Origin: Albugo candida
Taxonomy: Eukaryota > Oomycota > Peronosporomycetes > Albuginales
Assembly (NCBI GenBank): GCA_040437565.1
Contig: JBDOQK010000059.1
Coordinates: forward strand, 1 to 64,000
Reading direction: 5' to 3'
DNA: 64,000 bases
Shown: positions 57,022-64,000 of the stretch, piece by piece
Layout of the letters: every line of letters begins with the position of its first letter
How positions within the stretch are numbered: position 1 is the first letter of the stretch
Notes under the pieces: generated by a model
Seen by the model: the letters and a program-made list of their open reading frames with translations, nothing else
Databases searched by the model: none
What the model was told of the DNA's origin: nothing
Made by a program: the position numbers and the translations under genes

Positions 57022-60000
57022 GCTTCGTCACCAAGTGCTGCGTCGAGGCGCAGGCGAATTGGTGAGGTAGAAGAAAATGATGAAATGATTGCGTACGGTG
57101 CTGCGGGCAACGGAGATTAATATTCGGTGTGTGTGGGATCCAAGGAGAGACGCACTGAAGATAATGAGATGTTACAACTCATGCGTGGATTGATCGGACG
57201 ATTGGATCGCTTGGAAGAATCACAGAGCAAGAGCAAGGTATAAGGACAGCTGTCTGGAGGGCCCCAGGTAAACAAAATTGTGGAAGATGTAAGGATGTCA
57301 CCGATAGAAGAGTTATTTCGGTCGGGACTGGGAGGTGGGCCACGAATGCAGATCAATGCGCTTAGTGGGTCGCCTCAAGGGAACAAGACGGAACGGCCAG
57401 CGGAGCCCCCAGGATATAATGGACACCGGCAACATGGTCATCAATTACCACGGTCGCAACTGCAGAGACGTTATGATGCCGCTATGAACGACCACCAGGC
57501 TGGTTCACCAGTGTATCATCAACATATGGATGATCCTAGAAAACCGACACCACGTATGGAGCAGGTTGTGTGGTATCCTGACGCAAGGCAGAAAAAGCTT
57601 GCAATTCGTATGTTTGATGGAGCGGAATTGTACGAAGGGCTTGGCTGTGGGTTTTGGAGTGGGGGCGTCGTTTCGAAAGACAGGTAAATTTGGCCCAGTC
57701 AGCGTGTGGCTTTTTATGGACGGAAGACGTTAAATTGGACCTTCTTGGGCCCTACCTTCAAAGCATGGCCGAGCGATATTATCATAAACAACTGGAAACT
57801 TTTTTTTTGGTGGAATCAAATTCCTACCCTTTACTACGCGATGGAAAAAGTGCTTAAGGCCTTCAAACCTCGTATCACTCCGGCACAGCCGCTAAGATTG
57901 CTTGCCAAGCCAAAGGACCCGAATAAAAACATGGACTGCACATTTCCTCTACCTGGTGGCTGTAGCGGAAGTGTCGGAAGGCGCTGTGGAATATCTGGTC
58001 CTCAACAACATACTACAAATACGCGTAGGGTAGTACTGATGACGAAAGTAGATGGCAGTAGAACGGATTATTTGCAACAATCCGAAGAGCTGACCCATTT
58101 AGCCCAAGCTTGGGAATCCGTAACGAAGAAACAACTACCGAGAGGCGTTGCGAGCGCCACCCGAGAGCCGCGATTTTGTAAGACTCGAAGATGTCACGAA
58201 TGTGGTGAGGGTGGGCATTTAAGACGGATGCGTCCCAATCGCAGCAACGGGGTTTCATATTAGACAGTGGATCAAGCCGTCATTTATGCAGCGATGAGTC
58301 GTGTTTGGAAGATGTCAAAGACGTCAAAAGCGTGTGCATCCGGCCTAATGGAGAAGAGCTGATGATCAGCAAAGTCGGAAACGTGACACTACAAGTATGT
58401 GTGGACGGCAAGGTACACACTGTGAAGCTTGCCGAAGTCTATTTCGCGGTGGGACTTGCTCAAAATTTGTTTTCGTATGGAAACTGGATGCCAAAGGGTA
58501 TGCGCTCGGTCGTCGCGGTGCCCAGCGTAATCGAAAATGCGGGATGAAAAATGTGTGCTTTTTAACTTGGAGCTATCAGAAAGTGTGCTTATGGTTAATG
58601 CTCAAGTGATGCGCACACTGCAGCACCTCTTGATTTGTTTTCAGCCGCACTTAAGGTCCCATGAAGCCGAGGAACAGAATGGGGAACCGCTACATGATGA
58701 ATTTGTCGATCATAAGAGTAATTACGTGAAGCTTTTTCTCGCCCGCACCAAGGATCAAGCGGCCAGATTATTCGATACTTTTTTGGTGTTCTTCGAGAAG
58801 CGTTTCAAATGTCGAATTCACGTTTTGAGTACCGACTCCGGGTGGTGAATACGCGAATGTCGATTTATTTTCTCAAAAGTTCGGCGTGGCTCGTCAGCGA
58901 AGTGAAGCAAGAAACCAAGCTAGCAATGGGACGGAGACGCATATGCATCGTACCAATATGAATATGGCACGGTGGATGGTTTTTGCCAGCGGTTTGCCGC
59001 TTAGTTTCTATGGGAATGCGGTTCAATACGCTGCATACGCGTTAAATCGGTCACCGAAAATGCTAATACGAGTAAGGTATCTCCGATCGAGATACTTACA
59101 AATGTGCCAGTTACCCTTAGTGCAATTGTGGTTTTTTTAAAAAAAAAAATACATCAAAAAAATAATGGCTCTCCATGCTCGGTTTACAGAATCCGAAGAA
59201 CAACAACGTGGTCTTAACATTGGGATTGGTGATGACACTAAATGCTATTAATTGTTTTTACCCAAGGATCGCATCGTAATCACAACACAGCATATACGTG
59301 ACATCGGGACGCTCGATAAAGAGCAGAATGTATTTCTTTGGCGTCACAATTGGTCGTTATAAAGCTGCGAAAGGTATTGCGTGAGACGAGATCAATGAAA
59401 ACCCGTCGGATACTCGCCGATGTTTGAGCAACCCTGTTTGGCCAAGGGAGTGTCCAGTGACAAGATCTATGCATACTGAGTCGGCTGTCACTCAAGGAGT
59501 ATGTATGGGGGTGGATGTTGATTCTGGAGTGATGAACAGCGTGACCGATACGGACCAATCAAATTATTGTGAGGCAATTTAGCGTAAACTAGTTCAATTA
59601 GAAGAGGCGATGCAAGAAGAAATTCAAGCTTCAAATGACAACCACATGCGGAACATGGCGGTGACACCGACAAAATACAAATTGTCTACTTACAAAATGG
59701 GTGTATAAGACTAAACGTGACGCAGATGGGAATTTGGAGCGATACAAAGCCGTTTAGTCGCGTGTGGTAACAAACAAGGTTTTGGTCGTGATTATAACGT
59801 CCCTTTTGCAGCTGTAATGGTGATTTCGAGCGTAAAATTAATCTTGGCTTTGGCGAGAGTATAGAGAGTCCCGGCGTAGCATGGCGACATACCAAAGGCG
59901 TATGTCAAAGATGAAAACGAACCGGAGCTCGACACTTTCTAGAAACTTCCGCAAGGAATGAATGTGGATCACGCCCCACTTCAGTCGTATTAGGTAGAAA

Positions 60001-60709
60001 CGAAAGATGAGATGTCACTTGGATTGGAGAAAGCGTTGTATCGATTGAAATAAGAAATAAGACTTTGGTCTGAGTTACTACACAAGGAGTTAATGTTGGT
60101 AGGATTCACGCAGTGTCTTAAGGACATGTATGTGTGCTGGAAGCGAGATGATACACGGCTTAATGTTGTGGGAGTTGATGTTGATAGCCTTTTGGTAACG
60201 GCTACTACATCATCGCTGGTCGACATATTTTGGAAAAGTTGTCTGTAAAAAACTTGGGTGGTGCGTATGAATTAATTGTGATATGCCCAAGGATCTGAGT
60301 CTAGAAAATGCGTATGGAACGTGAAATCCCATGGATGATACCAATAACGAAGTTGTCGAAAATGACGTTATGCTCCATGTTTGTGCCACACCGGATGGAA
60401 TTTCCGTGTGAAAATTTCAATCACTGGTGGGCAGTTTTCTATGGATATCACGATGTACTCGTCCGGGTAGCTTGTTTGAGGTACATCGAGAGACCAGACG
60501 TACGCATTGACCGACGGAAGAAGATTGGAAACTTGCCGCGAAAATAGAAAGATATCTCCAAGGGTCGAAAGGGATTCGCCTGCGAATGAAAGAACACAAT
60601 GATTTGAATGCACCACTCAACCTGTTGGGATATAGCGAAGCAGAATTTTATGCAGATAAGAACGAACGCAAACTCGTCACTTGGAAATATATTGAGGTTG
60701 CGGGTATGC

Positions 60710-60809
60710 NNNNNNNNNNNNNNNNNNNNNNNNNNNNNNNNNNNNNNNNNNNNNNNNNNNNNNNNNNNNNNNNNNNNNNNNNNNNNNNNNNNNNNNNNNN
60801 NNNNNNNNN
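60710..60809. other. Assembly gap (100 N)
   Basis: Inside the copia RNase H region; 60582-60709 recurs at 60810-60937. Confidence 0.95.
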
Positions 60810-61367
60810 GCGAATGAAAGAACACAATGATTTGAATGCACCACTCAACCTGTTGGGATATAGCGAAGCAGAATTTTATGCAGATAAGAACGAACGCAAA
60901 CTCGTCACTTGGAAATATATTGAGGTTGCGGGTATGCCAGTTGCATACCCGCAAACAAGGTGGCGTTTCTATCTCGACAATGGAAGCAGACTTCACTGCC
61001 GCATCGATCGTTGTTGCAGAGATGATTGTCATCAAAGAATTGCTCGGAGAGATGAGTCTTGATTGTGTGATTCCTATGTTACTAAAGGTCGATATGAAGC
61101 AGCTCTCAAGCAACTTGACGGAGAGTCTTCATCAAAAGCAAAACACATTGACGTGAGAATTAAATTTGTGGGATCGTACGTCGAACGTGGAATTCTCAAG
61201 ACCGAATTTTGCGAAGGCTCTCGCATGACAGCTGACATGATGACAAAGGCAACTCATGCGCCGAGATTGGAGGAGATGAAGGCTCCTGTCGGTATGCACC
61301 ACAATGGGTAAGATTTGTCAGGACCGGGATGTGTACTTGAGAAACAAAAAAACGCACGATGGAGGAG

Positions 61368-61599
61368 TGTTCGAAATAGACTGAAAGTGAAGTTTGTGCA
61401 TGTCGAGTCTGGAGGAGATTTCTTTTGTGACTTTATGCGTGCCGTATTTTCTACCTATCGAGGAGCATAATCATGCAACTACTTAGGTTTACGAAGATTG
61501 GCATACCCTTAAACTTTTCTCTTATACACTCTAATCTTCACCTATGAAAAGTACCGGTGATCCGAGGGCCCTCTCTGATTCGCGCTTGGCTGTCTAACA
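61368..61599 (+). repeat. 3' LTR of the copia element
   Basis: A 232-bp copy of the same LTR, TGTTCGAAAT to CTGTCTAACA, with scattered differences from the 5' LTR, meaning the insertion is not recent. Confidence 0.85.
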
Positions 61600-61604
61600 G
61601 ACAC

Positions 61605-62540
61605 AACGCCTTGCTTTTTTGCCATACGCGACATGGGCAAATACTCAGAAGTGATGCAACCACCCGTAATCTATTCTCCACCCGTCCGCAGCAAAATCAA
61701 CAGCGCTGCAACCAATATTCTAACACTCTGTATCTAATTTCAATCACATTGTTTTCCGAACCTTGTAATACCTTGTAACTTGTATGACTAATTTGGAATC
61801 AACAAGGTTGGAGAACGAGTTTGTCTAAATACTCGTTGAACCACCAAGGATATATCCGGCCAGCTGCATCTCGAGAATCCGAGCAACCTTCCCACCTGGG
61901 ATTAAATATCGTTAACAGTAGCTGTACTTGCCCGACTTTTGCAAGGTAATTTAACATTTTCCTGTCGAACATGTTTCTATTCTTCACTAATTGGACTGCA
62001 AACGACGCACGCCTCCTCTAAACCATTGTCTCGTAAGCTTTTAACGAATAGTCACCTCTTGGTCAATACCGTACCCATCGTCATTGTCATAAGCGATGCG
62101 CATTTCTAGAATTTGTTTACAGCGATTAGATCCGTGACATAAAAGTCCTTCATGTCACCAAGAAACACATTTACCAGATGCGATTAAGCTGCTGTCACAA
62201 GAAAAGCGTCGACGTATACTCACACCCCTACGAAAGTGTGTTCGCAATACACACATGTATCCGTAAGACACTGAGTGGAGTACAAGCTCCTATGTACAAT
62301 CTACGACATAAAGATACGGACAACCATTTATCTGCTGAATTGTGCTCGACTATCGTTTGTGTCGAGTTTCCTACGCTGAGTCAGGTATTCTGGTGGTTAG
62401 TTTGTTTAGTTTGGTGGACCAAATAGGTGGAAGTGAGAAAGTTGGCGGGAAGGTACACGGACCTCCGCGACATACTGATAGGGTACATCACTAACCCTCG
62501 ACCAAAAAGATAGATAACGCACTGTGTTCGCCTCCAAAAT
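61605..62540. other. Repeat-derived DNA, no gene recognised
   Basis: The first part continues the older minus-strand copia element (a MAKKQGV segment next to the insertion point). Beyond about 61700 I see only short open frames and no clear domain. Confidence 0.45.
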
Positions 62541-62599
62541 ACATGGCTGCATGCTCTTGCATGTTTTTTGCGTGCTCATTGTCGAATTACGTGTTTTTT

Positions 62600-63133
62600 C
62601 TGCATCGAAGCCATGGAGCGAAAGCCGACTCTGACCGATCGAACGAAGAAACTCTCCGGGTGATTAGCGAGATCCTTGCGCGCTCCAGAAACGTCGTCCA
62701 CGCTTACTCAAGAAATTTTGATGGCTGGGAGAAAGCCCAAACTCGGTCCGCGTGATCTGCGGTGCATCATCAAGACCGCAATCAGCAGCGATTTCTCCAC
62801 TGCCACCATCACCAACACCGTGACNNNNNNNNNNNNNNNNNNNNNNNNNNNNNNNNNNNNNNNNNNNNNNNNNNNNNNNNNNNNNNNNNNNNNNNNNNNN
62901 NNNNNNNNNNNNNNNNNNNNNNNNGTCCTAGAAAAACCTCCGTTGTCCTAGATAGAGCAGGGATGCTCATCACTCACCCATCACTGGTGACTCAAATTCA
63001 ACGACACCTCGGCACAAACACACTAGAAATTGAACTCAACCAAGTAGCTCAACACACTCAGCACCTACACAAACTGCGCAATGCTAGAACTTGTGGAAAG
63101 AATGGTTCACACACAGAAGAGTTGATGGAATAG
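62600..63133 (+). mobile_element. Tc1/mariner-type transposase fragment
   Basis: Near 62620-62824 the frames show NEETLRVISEILARSRNVVH followed, in another frame, by GRKPKLGPRDLRCIIKTA, the helix-turn-helix and GRP-like linker pattern of Tc1 transposases. The DDE catalytic part is not visible: a 100-N gap follows and the downstream frame to 63133 has no DDE motif. A degraded fragment. Confidence 0.5.
62825..62924. other. Assembly gap (100 N)
   Basis: Within the Tc1-like fragment; no flank overlap seen, so sequence may be missing. Confidence 0.95.
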
Positions 63134-63142
63134 GACTAAATA

Positions 63143-64000
63143 TCATGTGGTGGTGGTAGTGCTGGGTGAATATTCCGGGGTGGAGCAGCGGAGCACGACC
63201 TTCAATGCAAGTACGCGCATTATGGCCCTCTCTATTGTAGTTCCTGGGAGAAGAGCACCTAACTGATTGCTAACGCGCTCAAACAGGGAAGGATCCCGTC
63301 GCGTAGATCTTGTTGGCCTTCCTCTTGTCTGGATCATTACTGGGTCATGCATGGTACCATCCGCAACCTGCAGTACATAGTCAAGCAATACCCCCTTCTT
63401 CGATGATTGATAGCAATTGCATATTGGTGAGTAATGCCTGCCAACGCTTCATCGAATCTAAGGAAGTCTGGGACAGCAATATTCTAGAAGGCTGAGTTAG
63501 CCACCAGTGTTGATCAAATTCGTAAATGGTAAGAGGATCTTGGCGTCTGCGTATTGCATGTTGACAGGGATGGCCCATTGTCGAGGTAAGCAAGCCTCGG
63601 CTAGTTAAGTGGTTAGCTTCACCATCAGCAAAACGCTTGCTATAAGTTTGATGGGAAAGCTTCAATTCTGGCTTCGAGATTTTGTCCATGGCTTCCGAGA
63701 ACACTACACCGAAATGCAAGGTCGCAATTGTTCTTTGTTTGCATTTTTCCTGAACAATTGCTGCAAGCGGGGCATCACATGCAAGTTTTATCGCAATGTA
63801 AACTGTGAGGAGATCGCCAGTGGAGACCGAAATCCATTTCTTTGAAGCCGCATGTGTACTCTCCACCCGCGAAGGTTCCCGGACCATAGTGGCGCTTATT
63901 TCGCAAGTTGCAGTACCAATTCGATCTTTCCATGTTAGCCAGATGTCTTCTACATAGCGCATAAATTTGGTCTATTGCTGAATTCTATGCGCATTGATGC
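63143..64000 (-). mobile_element. MULE transposase C-terminal part, runs off the window
   Basis: Minus strand: YVEDIWLTWKDRIGTATCE, then PSRVESTHAASKKWISVSTG and DLLTVYIAIKLA (63700-63960), and, in another frame, MHDPVMIQTRGRPTRSTRRD (63250-63350). These match the C-terminal region of Mutator-like transposases (the ETWL, SRVEG-HA and P-RTRGRP patterns). The frame change near 63390 and missing catalytic region suggest decay, though the 5' part is outside the window. It differs from the MULE relic at 32.7-34.2 kb. Confidence 0.7.

Larger units (their letters stand above)
56499..61599 (+). mobile_element. Full-length copia-type LTR retrotransposon (decayed), 5-bp TSD GACAC
   Basis: Both LTRs are about 232 bp and start TGTT: 56499-56731 and 61368-61599 (the right one ends AACA). 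The element is flanked by GACAC at 56494-56498 and 61600-61604. Internal order is gag (from about 56740, interrupted by a solo LTR, then pieces to 57860), a CCHC-like knuckle near 58190 whose last Cys is replaced, protease DSG near 58255-58285, integrase pieces 58640-59080 (VDHKSNYVKLFL), degraded reverse transcriptase 59600-60560, and RNase H 60930-61300. Frame changes and stops are numerous, and a 100-N gap with a 128-bp overlap lies at 60710-60809. The element is inactive. Confidence 0.88.

Noticed and set aside
1-64000. CRISPR array, prokaryotic operon or defence island
   Set aside because: Genes are intron-bearing and eukaryotic; no regularly spaced short repeats or bacterial-type gene clusters were seen.

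Overview
The window is nuclear DNA of a compact, intron-bearing eukaryote, most likely an oomycete and perhaps a white-rust (Albugo-like) lineage. The evidence is short GT-AG introns (about 41-82 nt), gene spacings of tens of bases, a START-domain protein with a bZIP-like N-terminus as in the oomycete M96 family, and the mix of copia, LINE, MULE and Tc1-like relics. Phylum is inference from gene content; genus is a guess. There are 13 gaps of exactly 100 N, and at least ten are flanked on both sides by the same sequence, so much apparent duplication here is probably assembly artefact.

Layout, left part: a 5'-truncated tRNA-His (1-60); a kinesin motor gene with several lesions (323-2820); a ubiquitin-like plus Tudor-knot-like protein (4633-6879, minus); EMC10 (8328-9368, minus, with a truncated gap-flank copy at 7043-7936) head to head with a PEX14-like peroxin (9419-10367); a gene-poor 3.3 kb stretch; a START-domain gene broken by three gaps (13647-16001, minus); PP2A methylesterase PPME1 (minus, ending at 16608) head to head with THOC2 (18154-23361).

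Middle part: a BAR-domain protein (23401-25538, minus) divergent from a WW-DysF-coiled-coil protein (25897-28240), which converges on VPS29 (28266-29070, minus). Then come a six-bladed beta-propeller SMP-30/strictosidine-synthase-like protein (minus), a Siw14-type phosphatase (30357-30931), a repeat-rich block with a MULE relic (about 32.7-34.2 kb), a decayed LINE (34.6-39.0 kb, minus), tRNA-Pro(TGG) and a tRNA-like sequence, and a 60-bp-arm palindrome.

Right part: a 1579-aa IQ/WW/B-box protein (41500-46294), an unidentified minus-strand gene, a W2-domain translation-factor-like protein, a GPI-anchored GH72 glucanosyltransferase, ISD11, nucleoside diphosphate kinase, and the minor-spliceosome protein RNPC3 (U11/U12-65K). 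The last 8 kb is a transposon nest: a copia element with intact target-site duplications (56499-61599), itself hit by a solo LTR with its own duplication, sitting inside an older minus-strand copia RNase H gene, followed by Tc1-like and MULE fragments.

The host genes are housekeeping: ER and peroxisome membrane biogenesis (EMC10, PEX14), mRNA export (THOC2), minor splicing (RNPC3), endosomal sorting (VPS29, BAR), Fe-S assembly (ISD11) and cell wall (GH72). They do not form a pathway cluster. I found no CRISPR, operon-like defence system or other coherent new system; the least conventional items are multidomain proteins with unusual domain combinations and the mobile-element nest.
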